From positions 4,650,001 through 4,714,000 of the forward strand of contig NC_133296.1 of NCBI RefSeq assembly GCF_005239225.2: DNA of 64,000 nt, in the 5' to 3' direction. How positions within the stretch are numbered: position 1 is the first letter of the stretch; each line of letters starts with the position of its first letter. Positions 46,290 through 58,800 of this stretch are shown here, piece after piece. The position numbers and the translations under genes are program-made. The DNA is from Populus alba (Eukaryota; Streptophyta; Magnoliopsida; Malpighiales; Salicaceae). The notes below the pieces were generated by a model, which made no database searches, was not told the origin of the DNA, and saw nothing but the letters and a program-made list of their open reading frames with translations.

Positions 46290-49200
46290 ATGCAGGTTGG
46301 TTAGTTTTAAGTTAAAGTTTCTTGAATCAGTAAGAAAAAGAACAGAATCCTATTTCATTGCTTTTCTTTCTATTTTATTTATCTTGATGAAATTGCTTTT
46401 TGTATGTAGACAAGAACAGTAGAAGTGAAGAATGTATCAGATCTAGCAAGTGAGAGAGAAGTTCACGAGTTCTTCTCCTTCTCTGGCGAAATCGAAAACA
46501 TTCACATCCAACGGTACTACTTTTTTTTGTGTGTGTTTGCTTGCTGAGAAAATGAACGAAACTGGAAAGTTGTGGAAAACTGGATCTTGGGTTTTTGGAT
46601 TTTTATGTTATTTTAGTATAGTATTAGAGTGGTTTCTTGAGTGTTTTTTTTTTTCTAGTTTTTGAGACTTCCTGTCAAGAAAAAATGAAGGAAAGTGACA
46701 TTATTATGCTGAATTTATTTCTGGGTTTACTAGTTAAGATACGAAAACAAGCGAAGCTGAGTTATTTGCCTGTTATATTTGCTTAATTTAACATGTGGTT
46801 TTTGGATGTAGTGGCAATGGGCAATCAAAGACTGCATTTGTTACCTTCAAAGATCCTAAAGCACTTGAAATTGCCTTGTTGTTATCGGTGGGTTCACTTG
46901 TTTTCTTGTTGTTGTTGTTGTTGTTGTTATTTTTAAATTTTACCTTGTATTTTCCAGTTGATAATCAGATGAGTTATGAGATGCACTTTAATTTCTGTAA
47001 TTTGAAGAATTGTTTTTTTTTTTTTTTTTTTCATTCCCTCTAAACTTTAAGCATTTGAATGCCTTTCTTTAACTCCACCCTGTAAATGGTCCCCTCTGAT
47101 GTATGTATCCATTGGAGGTAGAATGTGCATTTTTTTTAATGATGTATTAATTGTTAGAAACATCTAGATAAGCTGATCTGAACTTCTGTTGATGTTCATT
47201 TTGATTTTTCCTTAAGAAAGACTTTTGTTTTGAAAAGTAGAAAGTGCTAGTCAGTCTTATTTCATCTTCTCCATTGTAATAAAAGAAGAATATATCTCTG
47301 GAAAGGAAAGGGTGGAAGCTAAGTAGCACAGGAAAAAGAGGACGGGACAGGCTATCTGTTCATGCTGATTGTATTGTGGAGTAGAAGAAGTTGACTGTTG
47401 CTACAATAAATTGTTGTTCTCTTACTAAATTGGCCTGCGATTCATTTGATGGAATGTAAATGACCCCTTTTGAAATGCCAAGTTCCATAAAATTTGTATT
47501 TGTAGCATAATGTATTTTGGAAAGGAATATTTTTGGGTCTTAAGCTTGCAATTGGCTAACCCTCTCTATTTGATATGATCATTTGAGTAATCTTTATGCA
47601 TAATTAATCTGTAGAGTATAATTTGTGTGTTTGTGATGCAGGGAGCAACTATAGTTGACCAGATAGTGGCTATAACTCCTGTGGAAAATTATGTACCAAA
47701 TCATGAGCTACAGGTTTTTCCACTATCAAGTTATTCAAATCTCTTTCAAATGATTTTGCAAAATATTTATGTTCTCAAGTGCAATTTATGCAGGAAGTAA
47801 GGAATATGGACATCGCTATACATGTAGTTCCTTCTGAAGACTTCCCATCAAATGTTGAGGTAGTCAAAATCACCAGTGCTAATCTTACTTGGAGTATTCT
47901 TAGATGTATCCATCTATTTTATGGTGGATGTGAGAGGCTTTTCATAACTAGAAAAACTTTGCTGCTATAGAGAAATTATATCTGTGATTATTGTCTTATA
48001 TTTGCTAATGAAATTGATTAAATACTGAAAATACCTAGTTGCTAGTTGCTTATCTTTTATGGTTGAGCGAGATGAATCTTTATCCTCAATATTCTTACCT
48101 TATTTGTCTTCATTCACCAGGAGCCATTTTACTTGTGCTTTAGGGTGATAGGTGGTTTGTGACCTGCATATTTGTCTCAACATGGATCTGTTTATTAATT
48201 TTAAAACATAGTGACTTTGAGTATTTAAGGTACCCTTAGTTCTTGTATAGTGGTTTAGGGCTTCAAATCTTAGCCTTCAACTTTATTGTTTTAAGTCCGT
48301 CCTGTCTCTCTTATCAGGGGAAAACTAGCCCTTCAGGTAGCGGAAGAGTCTATGTTAGTAGAGCACAAGAAGTTGTCACAAGTATGCTAGCAAAAGGTTC
48401 AGCTATTGGCCAAGATGCAGTGAATAAGGCCAAGGCATTCGATGAGAAACATCGCTTGAGTGCCAATGCATCTGAGAAGGTAATTTCATTTGATCGAAGA
48501 GTTGGGCTAACAGAGAAATTGACTGTTGGAATTTCGGTAGTTAACGAGAAAGTGAAGTCTGTTGACCAAAGGCTTCATGTATCGGATAAAACAATGGCAG
48601 CGATATTTGCAGCTGAAAGGAAGATAAATGACACAGGATCAGCTGTAAAATCAAGCAGGTAGAATCTCTTCCTTGAGATTATATTCTCTAGTTCCTTGTT
48701 TTGATACTAGCATTTTGTATGAATGGGATTGGTTGATGTAATTATTTCTGTTTTTTTCCACCCTTGTGGGATGAATCCCTGCCCCTTGTTTATGGTTGTT
48801 TCAAATAATGGATATTAGAAGAAATGTACTTCGACAATTCTGTTTTTGCTGTATCTAAAGCTGAATATTGTGGAAGATGTGGAGGAAAGTTTAGGAATAG
48901 TAATTTCATCTCTGGTGGCATGACTTATAAAATGCATCATGATTTTCTTTTTTCACACAATGCATGATTCCCTAATATTTCCGCTGATGTAGAACACGTA
49001 GGGGTAGTAAACTGGCAACTACTATAGATATTTTTTTCATGACTGAGCAAGTGAGTGAGCTCTTTTTGGCCTAAATGAATTGGCTTTTGTTTTCCTATTT
49101 TAACAGAACACATCATCTATATCTCTAGAAATTTTATTTTAGGATGTATTTTGCATATTTATTGCACACATTTAGATCCAATCAATTACTCTTTTTTAAT

Positions 49201-50288
49201 TCTAATGGATCCTTAATGAGATTCGTCTCTGGAGAGAACCTAACTTTTTTAAGAAAATACACAGAATTTTCTTGCAGTTTGGATCAGATGACCCGAAAAT
49301 TGATCCAGTGTCGACCTTTCTTGTTTTTCTTCACCAACCTCTGTTTAGAAGAGACAATGGACTGACATTGAATATAATGTCATCTTTGATATACTCCTTA
49401 TATCATCAACCTCAGCCTAATCATCATCATCTAAACAAGTTTTGGCTTCTCTATTTGATGTGCTTTAATTTTCACAACAATATTATACTTCGGCATTTGA
49501 TTTTGGTTTTAATTATGCACTTGGAAAAGTGAATCAACACCAAAAAAACAGTAACATTTGAGTTCTGTTTTGACTTGGTACAGGTATGTGAGTGCTGGGA
49601 CAGCATGGCTAAATGGTGCCTTTAGTAAGGTGGCGAAGGCTGGGCAGGTTGCTGGTACAAAAACAAGAGCAAAGTTCAATTTGGCTGTTTCGAATTTGAC
49701 TGCTAAGGTAGGTTCTACTCTTGGAGCTAATATTATCAGATGGACATTGAAAATCATTTATTTATATATTTATTCATATATAATGATCATAAGATGTATT
49801 TTCTTTATAGTTCAGTATCACTGTAAATTAGAACTTATGATGGGTTATTCCTGATGTCAAAAGGCCATGAAGCCATTCATGTGCTTAGGGTGACAGAATT
49901 GTCCTTTGGCTTTATTATTAGTAGTGGTCTTGGCACTGTTGAGGATAAATTAATCGTCAAATTGAAGTATTGAGAGATAGTAGAGTAGCTGATAGGCTAA
50001 AACCGAAAATTAAGAAAATGGATAGAAGGTAACAAAGGGTTCTATTAATAGTTTCCCATAGTAGAGGATGTTAATTCAAAAGCATAATGTTTCTCCATCC
50101 AAATGTCATATTTCAAGGGATCTTTGTATGGATCCACCTCTTGTTTACTAGTGCAAGAAATGTTTGCTCTAATCCCATGCAAAAAAAAAAAAAAAAGTTG
50201 ATTAATTACGCATTGGCTTGGTTTTCTGTCTTTGAAGTGATAATTTTCCTTGTTTTGTGAATTGCAGGAATCTCCAATCGCAGTATGA
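46290..50288 (+). CDS. RRM protein, binding partner of ACD11 1-like (BPA1-like)
   Basis: Eight coding exons: 46290-46295, 46410-46513, 46812-46887, 47642-47713, 47794-47859, 48318-48658, 49584-49707, 50268-50288. The total is 269 residues. The N-terminal RRM (about residues 3-85) has TRTVEVKNVSDLASEREVHE, GNGQSKTAFVTFKDPKALEI and LLSGATIVDQIVAI. The second half is alanine/lysine rich with AQEVVTSMLAKGSAIGQDAV, DEKHRLSANASEKVISFDRR, RYVSAGTAWLNGAFSKVAKA. This is the BPA1/BPL family, known in Arabidopsis from BPA1, which binds the sphingolipid-transfer protein ACD11 linked to cell-death control; other members are described as immune regulators. The first coding exon gives only Met-Gln and the last only six residues (ESPIAV). 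The tail is shorter than in Arabidopsis BPA1. An annotation could miss these short exons. Confidence 0.85.
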
Positions 50289-53200
50289 GACAGAAATTCA
50301 GAGTCAGCTGAAAGTTGCTTCATCAAACGTTTTGCTGCATGCATTTAACTGCTATGGTGCTCCAATCATCAAATTTGGAGAACAGGATTTATTGAATTTG
50401 GAGTTGCTGGCTTGGTGAAGAAAGAGAGTAATTTGTGCAGTGTTCCCTTTATGCATTCTTCTATGGTTTGATTCATGTGTGTCGATTCAATTCAATACTT
50501 GCATATTTTTCAATATTCTTTGGTTCCTAGGGTATTATTATAGCCTATGGCTTCCTTGTAATTTTGTAGTTTGCAACATTGTTTCTAAGTCAATGAAAAT
50601 TCACCAAGAGGCGACCACTTCCTGTTGCCAATTTATGGTTTCCTTTTCTCCATCTTCTTTCACCAGACCAACTTATTTGAACCATCCCTTGAAACCGATG
50701 TTTATCTATGTTTTAGGAGAAACTTGACTGGCGATTTGGCGTGTAATCGTTGTTTTGTAAGAGTTAAAAGTATTTACTAGAGCTATTGGCTATGGTGCTG
50801 CTATCAAAAACAGTTTCTTCTATTTGCTTGACAGAATTCTCCTCCGCTTGCCCCTTTGGCAGATACAGGGAAACAAAAAGTTGTGGCATTCCTTCCATGT
50901 GGAACGCTCATTGAAAAAGATATATATATATATATATATATTTGAAAGAATATGGTCATGTATGCCCAAAACTCAAGCAAAAAATCTTAATCCTCAAGGA
51001 CATTGGTGGTTGGGGATCCCAGAGCTGTTTTTGTAATAAGATAGTTTACATGAGAAGCCAAAACAGAGTCATGGCCGTGACGTCCAGCAACTAGAAATTT
51101 CAGACACGACACATCTACCTTTTAAAATTTAATGCCATAGCTGTTAATTGTAGCTGTTGAAAGGTAGCATGGATTGATTGAAGGAAGGTGGAAGCACGTT
51201 GGGAGAGTTGAATTTGTGGTTTTCACGTCAATGCCAAGCATGTTCGGCACTTTTTGTGCATGGATCATGTGGTCTTCCCTGTAATTTCAAGCTTTGAGTG
51301 GAGATTACTTGCAAGTTTTAACTTTCTTGTCTGGAATCTGCGAGGGGAAAAAAGAGGTAGCTGCCATTTGACTATGCTGTTCAAACCCATTACTCTCTCT
51401 TCTAAACGAATTAGAAAATACTGGAAGTCATTATTTTGCTTAGTAAATGATTTAAGTCGGTTAGGAACAATTCTTTGCCGTGGTTGAGTTGCCGAGCGCA
51501 TGGGACAACCTCGTGGTTGGGAGGCACATGAAAGTTTTTATTATTATTATTAATATGAATATTTGAATTAATTTATGTTATTGTAATTTTTAAAAAGTAA
51601 ATCTATAACCTGACCAGTTAAATTACACCTCTTAAAATTAATTGTATTGGACAATGTCACTTTTTTTCAATAAATAAATAAAAAATTGAATAATAAAAAA
51701 ATATAAAGAAGGATAAGGCGCATGGATCTGGCCTTCAAGCCTAAGCACACTTGGCCCATACACGAGTGGACTGGTTACTAAGGTCACTCCTTTGATGTCT
51801 TTTTATCCTTGTTTTTTCTATTTATTTTTGTTATTTACACTCCAAGAATTGTTTTTAGATTCACTTGCTTTTTATTTTATTTTTATTTTTTAAATATAAT
51901 TGTGAATTTTTATTTTTATTTTTATTTTTATTTTTATTTTTAATTATGATGTATCTGAATGAAAACAATAATACTAATTATAAATTATTCGATTTAAATT
52001 GTTTTTTTTATTAGTAGAGTTTTTAAATTTATTTCAAACATGATGTTCTCACTTTTATGATTTTTTAGCTTTCAATTACACAAAATATAGACATACTATT
52101 TTGATATTATATGCTAATTTGATTTAACAATTATAAAATAATAATTACAATTAAAAACATTGCGCTAACTAAGAAAAACCAAATATACATTAATAAAAAA
52201 AATTATTGATGAAAAAAAATTCAAATCAATTATATTTTCAAGTTTAATGATAATACTAAAATTGTTTCTAAGACCTTTACAATGTTTTTACAGTTTTTGG
52301 TCCACGACGTATCACGGAATATACAAACTAGTCTTTACTATAGAATTGAAAAACATTATGTTACTTTACTATTCATATAAACAATGAAGTACCTCAATTT
52401 TTTTATGAACTTTTTTTCCTTTTCAATATTTCATTGATTTTGAATTGGTAGTCATAATTTGTTACGGTTTTCTTTTTATGAGATCTCAAATAAATATCAT
52501 AATATTTGGTTGATACTCAATTTTTATAAATGTCTATTTTTATTTCATGTTATTAAATAAAAAATAGTTTTAAAATTTCTTTTTAAACATAGTGGAGTCT
52601 ATGATCTAGGTCATGAAGTTTGCGAGTTAAGTCACAAAGCTCAGGTTGATCCAATATATCGTTGTCTCAATATTAAAAAAAAAAAATGGTATTTTAATTT
52701 TTTTTTAAAGCCAAACTATGATTTTATTGGTTATCTGGATTACTTTTAGACATGTTAAGTTGACTAAGTTATGTAGAATCAACTCTCATATGGGTTGATT
52801 TTAAACCCAGGTTGAGAGAAGAGTCAAGTTATGAGGTTTCAAGATTGATCATGTTAAGTCTGATGTAATAATAATGCTAAATAGTTTTCTTTTTTAAAAA
52901 CTCCATCTTCTTGTTATTTTTTTTCTTTCAATAGAATCTTATTGGCTTTTTTTTTTAATCAATTTTATTCTTTAATATTGGTTGGATTTAAATTGGCCTT
53001 TGTAATTTTTTTGGTTTGCTTTAGATGAGATTATCATAGTCTCAAACAAATATCTTAATATTTAGTTGATGTTTAATTTTGCTAGTATCTATTTTTATTA
53101 TTATATCATTATGTAAAGAATAGTTTTTTTTTTTTTTTATTTTTTTTAATCTGATGCAATGAAGTTTATGATCTGGATCGTGAGTTTAGTGGGTTAAGGC

Positions 53201-54180
53201 GTTAAACCTTGATCAATTTAATATATTGCCAATTTAATATTAAAACCAATGTTATCTTGAAAGTTTTTTTAAAAAGTAAAATCATATTTTTTATTAGTTA
53301 TCCAAGTTATTTTTAGATTTATTAAGTAGTTGGATCATATTAAAGCAATTTTTATTGAGTTAAAAAATAAAAAAAAGTTAGGCAGCAATAATTTTTTTTT
53401 TAAATAAAAAAAATAAAATGTTAAATAAATCATTTTCTTTCAACTGTTCGGCAAAAATCAAAAGGAGCTCAACTCATTATTTTGGAATATTAATGGTCAT
53501 TTGAGAAATTTGTTTGAACTTGATGAACACTAGTACAAATAAGTATTTTTTGGATAATTACATTGCTTGTTGAATAATAAATAAGTTATGAATATTGTCA
53601 AACTCAAATAAAAAATATCCCAAACCTAACTAACTATTTTATTTTTATTAAATCATAAATAATAATAGATAATGTCTACAAATATGAATATCCAAAACCT
53701 AATGGATAATTAATTAAAAAAATATATTTTTTACCTAATAAGTAATACAATTTTTTTTGTAGTTTTTTATAATGTAAAATATTAAAATTATTATTTTTTA
53801 TGTTTTATTTTTAGTTAGTATTATAAATTTATTTTTTATAATAAGTCTATTATAAAGATATTTTTCAGTTGAGAATATAATTTTTTTATGATTATTCTTA
53901 ATTTCAATAAAATAAATTAATATTCTATAATTAAATTATAACAAATACAAATTTAAGATGACTTTCATAAACTATGGTTTTGATTTTCTTATGAAAAATA
54001 GTTATAATCATGAAGTATTTTTTTATTTTTTATGAAAAAAATTATCTTTATTTTCAATAAAAAATATTCTAATTCTTTATTAAAAAAACTGAAAAAAAAA
54101 AACTGGAAATTGAAAATTTCTTACTTGAAGCAACAACCCCAACCCTCTATCTGTTAGAATATCCTTCCTGACTTCTTGGC
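50289..54180. other. Spacer, repeat-rich
   Basis: The first 450 bases are probably the BPA1-like 3' untranslated region. Further on are a (TA)n microsatellite (50922-50940), a TTTTTA hexamer run (about 51906-51952), and diverged repeats (52590-53370). Frames at 50440-51501 contain no recognisable domain. No gene supported. Confidence 0.55.
52590..53370. repeat. Diverged tandem repeat in two-and-a-half units
   Basis: Units share CATAGTGGAGTCTATGATCT, TAAAGCCAAACTATGATTTTATTGG-like, and TTATCTGGATTACTTTTAGAC-like phrases (about 52590, 52700, 53160, 53280). The phrase AGTGGAGTCTATGATCTAGG against GAAGTTTATGATCTGGATCG shows a period of about 560 bases with large divergence. These words resemble the opposite-strand text of 40490-41120. 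Confidence 0.5.
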
Positions 54181-54193
54181 TGCCTAAACATTT

Positions 54194-54292
54194 GCCACGT
54201 GGCTATCGGAAAAACACCCATACACGTACTTTAAACTAACGTGTTCAAAGACAACAACCACCGAAACCGAGCACCAAGATCCAACGACGTCA
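54194..54292 (+). promoter_or_regulatory. G-box and ACGTCA motif in the promoter of the ankyrin/RCC1 gene
   Basis: GCCACGTGGC (54194-54203) is a perfect palindromic G-box, and GACGTCA (54286-54292) is a bZIP-type ACGT element. They lie 100 to 250 bases upstream of the probable transcription start (about 54400-54450). bZIP, bHLH and ABA-response factors bind such sites in plants. Regulatory role here is inferred from position only. Confidence 0.5.
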
Positions 54293-54399
54293 ATCTCTGA
54301 AAAGTACAAGGACATTTTCGTCACTAGACCTAGTTAAATTCCCACGATGCCCTTCCCTTTAAATGCCCGGTTCTGCTTTCTGTTAAATGCCGAGCATGG

Positions 54400-55883
54400 C
54401 CTTGTTGGGTATATTCTGTGGTTCGATTCTCTTGTTCTTTACAGAAACCAAACACCTCATTTATAATCTTTACTTCGTTTTGGATTCTCTCTTTCATATT
54501 CGCCAAGCGTTTTTTTTTTTCTTCTTATGAAGCTGCAAGTCTAAGGTGATGATGATTTAACTTATAGTTTTTAATGGGTTCTGTTCATTTCTTTCCAATT
54601 CTTGTCAGCTTTTCTTTGTTTTGAGTTTTCGATTTCTCGTTTTTTATTTTTATTTTTGGATTTGGGAAATCATAATGGGTCATTGGTTTTTGACTTGTTT
54701 TATGTTAAAGATTGAACCTTTGCTAGGTGGGTTTTGATTTTTATGATTGGTAATGATTAATACTGCATGTTTGAATGGATCTAAGTGTTTGATGTAGTGG
54801 TTTGGATTGTTAACATCTATGATGTGTTATCAAGGATTTTTTTTTTTTTTGTTTTTTGTTGATTGGATTCTAAATAATAGTAGTGATTTGGCCTTGGAAT
54901 TGTTTATTTTTCCTGTAACTGTACATTTTCAGCCTGGTTGTTGGTGAGAGAAGAATCTTGTCTTAGAAATGTGTCATTCTTGCACAATGTGCGGTCTTAT
55001 TCCATAAGATTCAGTTTCAGAATGAGTTTAGTTAATCGGTTTTTTCGATATTTTGGATTTGTAAAATGTGATCAATCATTTCGGTGCCTTTTTTTGGGAT
55101 TAATATTTGATTTTTGTATTTCTTTTTTGATATTACTTGAGCAATCTCGTTAGTGTTCATGCTCATAGCTTTTATTAGATGATAAAAGTGTAGGTTTTTC
55201 TTTTCCTTGTTTGTAAACTTTTTTCCAGCGATGGATCTTCATTATGACACTTGGCATTAAAATCTTATAAAGAATTGCCTCATTTAGCAGTTTTGTCTTC
55301 CTTTTCTAACTATGGATTGTGCCCAGAGGGTCCACCCTCGTCTTTTTCTTCCAATAAAAGTGAAAAAATTGTCCCCTCACTTTTTCAGATTCTCTTTCAT
55401 TATCTTTTGCTTAATGTACAAATCTTTGTGTCCTATCCTGTCCAATTCACTTCAGTAGTTAATTATTTACCATAGGATGCATATTTTACTGACAGAGAAA
55501 TTCGGTAATGCAGTGTCCTATTGAGCTTGATGAGTGTTGATGGGCGTTTGTGAATGGCTGCTGGAACTGCTTTGTGTTCATGCTACTGATGGTGATGATT
55601 TTAGTGGTTTAGCAGTTTGTAATTCAAGTTTGTATTTAGATGGAAATCTCTTTTTGATGCTCTTGATTCTTAAACTGGAAAATCAGTTAGCATGGACTAG
55701 AAAGATTCTATTCCATGGGCCAGGTGCTTTGTTAGTCAGGTGATAACTTGTTATAAGGTCTTCGGATCTGGCTCTTGACATTAATTGGGCAAAACAGATT
55801 TACTGTTAAGCAGCATTTGGAAGCCCTGAGCTACAAGCAATAAATTTCTGTGAGTTAAGAAGAGTTGTTTAGGTCATTTGACA
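54400..55883 (+). other. 5' leader of the ankyrin/RCC1 gene, probably with an intron
   Basis: A non-coding first exon probably ends at 54545 (CTAAG/GTGATG). Candidate acceptors before the start codon are TTTTCCAG at 55221-55228, TGCAG near 55512 and TTTAG at 55868-55872. The sequence cannot choose among them. Frames at 54938-55743 have no domain. Confidence 0.4.
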
Positions 55884-58800
55884 ATGGATGTCCTGGTTTC
55901 ACCACAAGGACAAAAAAATAATTTGCAAACAGCTGCTCAGAAATTTTCATCTGGTGGTTCACAGAAGGATCTGTGGCATGTCGTGCGAGAAGGATCTTTG
56001 GCTGATGTGGATTTGGCATTGGCACTACATAAGAAGAATGGAGGAAATATCAATGCAAGAAATGTGTTTGGCCTGACTCCTCTTCATATTGCAACTTGGA
56101 GAAACCACATTCCCATTGTTAAGAGGCTTCTTGTAGCTGGCGCTGACCCTGATGCTACGGTGTGATACTTCTTTTATCCCTCTGTTTATTTGATTAATTT
56201 CAAATCATAAGCATTTTTTTATGGTGATAGATTGTAACTTCCCACCATCTTCCCTTTTTCTTATTTTTGTTCTAAATTTTTGATGTGTGTGCTTTTGTTT
56301 CCTCATAATATATTGGTCATTTGAAAGCTCTGCAGTTATTTGGAAGTCCTTTAGTATTGGACCCTTGATGATAATAAGGCATGTAAATGGGCGGAGTTGT
56401 TGCAAATGAGTGTTGAGCTTTACTTGATGTGGTGTACTTCGTTGAGCTTTACTTGATGTGGTGTTCTTCAGATCATTTTATTCAAATCAGACATGAAATG
56501 GAGATTAGGATGCAAGACAATTGAGTTTATATTGAGCAGCAAGGCAGATTTAACTAGTAGTGAGTAAGAATTGATGAAAGGTGAAAGATGATGATGAATA
56601 TTAGAGACTGAAGAGGGAAACTAGGTGGCGTGCATTCTTATTAAGTTCAATGTGGAAGTCATTATTGATATTTTGTAAAGGAACTTATTGCCTTTTGTTG
56701 GTCTAAAGCAACCCTCTTCATGGAACCACAATAGTAAACATAATTTGTTTGTGGAGAGGCATGTGATATCAATGGGTCAATGCGTAGCCTTGTACAACTC
56801 TTAACATTATTTATATTCAGGATGGAGAATCAGGATGGAGTAGCCTTCACAGGGCTTTGCATTTTGGTCATCTTGCAGTTGCAAGTATCCTCCTTCAGTC
56901 TGGTGCTTCCATTACATTGGAGGACTGTAAGTCCCGTACACCAGTCGATCTCCTGTCTGGCCCTGTATTGCAGGTCATCAGAGATGGTTATAATTCAGGT
57001 AAACTGCATCTATTTCAAGCATGGTTGATGAGGGTCTTACTGTTCCTGCAAATTCTATGTCACTTTGTTTGTGGATAACCTTGAACTTTCATTTTCTTCA
57101 GTGGCTACCGAGGTTTTTAGTTGGGGAAGTGGTGCCAATTATCAACTTGGAACCGGAAATACTCACATACAAAAGCTACCTTGTAAAGTTGATGCACTTC
57201 ATGGCTCTTTTGTTAAATTAGTCTCTGCTGCTAAGTTTCATAGTGCAGCAGTTAGTGCTGGTGGAGAAGTCTACACGTGGGGATTTGGAAGAGGGGGCCG
57301 CCTTGGGCATCCTGAATTTGATATCCACAGGTATAGTGTTAAGAATTTGACTTTGATATCCACATGCATAATAATAATAATAATAATGCTTGAACTTGTG
57401 AAAATGACATCCATCTTTTCTTGTCTTGTTCTTTCTGCTTACTGTGATTTCTGTGAAACTTATGTGAATCAACAATCAGGTGCATTTTATTTTATTGTTT
57501 TCAGTGGCCAAGCTGCAGTTATCACTCCCCGTCAGGTGACTTCTGGTTTAGGATCCCGCCGAGTGAAGGCAATTGCAGCTGCTAAGCACCACACTGTTCT
57601 TGCCACGGAGGGTGGGGAAGTTTTTACGTGGGGTTCCAATAGAGGTAATAATTATTTGAGTTTCTCTTAGAGTTTTCTAGGCAACTGATATCTGATTTCA
57701 ACTCCCAACTCTGTGGAACCATTTAATTCTAAATCAGATACTTACCCTTTGTGTAATGGAATGGATGGGGAATATTTTAAATTATCAAACCTTAGTTGAT
57801 AGGGTTTTTGTTTTAAGTATTCAAATTAGTGAATGAGGAAAAATGGTATTTTTCTTATGGCATTTTGCTGTTTTTTCACTCTGAAGTATTTATCTCTATG
57901 ATCTTATTTTCTCCAGAGGGTCAGCTTGGGTACACTGTGGACACTCAACCCACTCCTCGTAGGGTAAGTTCCCTCAGGTCAAGGATTGTTGCTGTTGCTG
58001 CAGCAAACAAACACACTGCTGTAGTGTCTGATTCTGGTGAAGTTTTCACTTGGGGTTGCAATAGAGAGGGTCAACTTGGGTATGGAACCTCGAACTCAGC
58101 ATCCAATTACACTCCAAGAGCTGTAGACTACTTGAAAGGCAAAGTTTTGACAGGAGTTTCAGTGGCAAAATACCACACTATTGTATTGGGGGCTGGTGGA
58201 GAGGTAGCTTTGAGTTGAATTGGATCATTTCTTATGTGCATTTTGGTTTGCAATTCTTAACTGGAGGCAACAGCTCATCATTTTTATTGTCACTTAGGAT
58301 TCACAAATAACTAATCATTGTTTAATTGTAAATATTCTTGTATGGCAGGTTTATACTTGGGGCCACCGACTGGTTACACCAAGACGTGTTGTGATGGCTA
58401 GAAATTTAAAGAAAAGTGAGAATACCCCTTGGAAATTTCATCGCTTGGAACGTCTTCATGTGGCTGCTATTGCTGCTGGGATGGTGCATAGCTTGGCTCT
58501 AACAGATGATGGCACATTATTTTATTGGGCATCTGCAGATCCTGATCTTCGATGCCAACAGGTTTTACTTTTAAAAGCCTTGGTGTCTGTTGATTTTTAA
58601 CTTATTTCAGAACTCAGAAATGAAATATCATCTCTTATTCTCTCCCTATGTTTCACAGCTGTATTCATTGTGTGGAAACAATATCGTTAGCATTTCCACA
58701 GGAAAGTATTGGGCTGCTGTAGTTACAGCTACAGGTGATGTTTACATGTGGGATGGAAAAAAGGGAAAGGATGAGCCACCAGCTGTCACCCGATTACATG

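Noticed and set aside
56585..56625. C/D-box snoRNA in intron 1 of the ankyrin/RCC1 gene (GATGATGA ... CTGA)
   Set aside because: The boxes are only about 20 bases apart, no terminal stem is present and no rRNA guide is evident.
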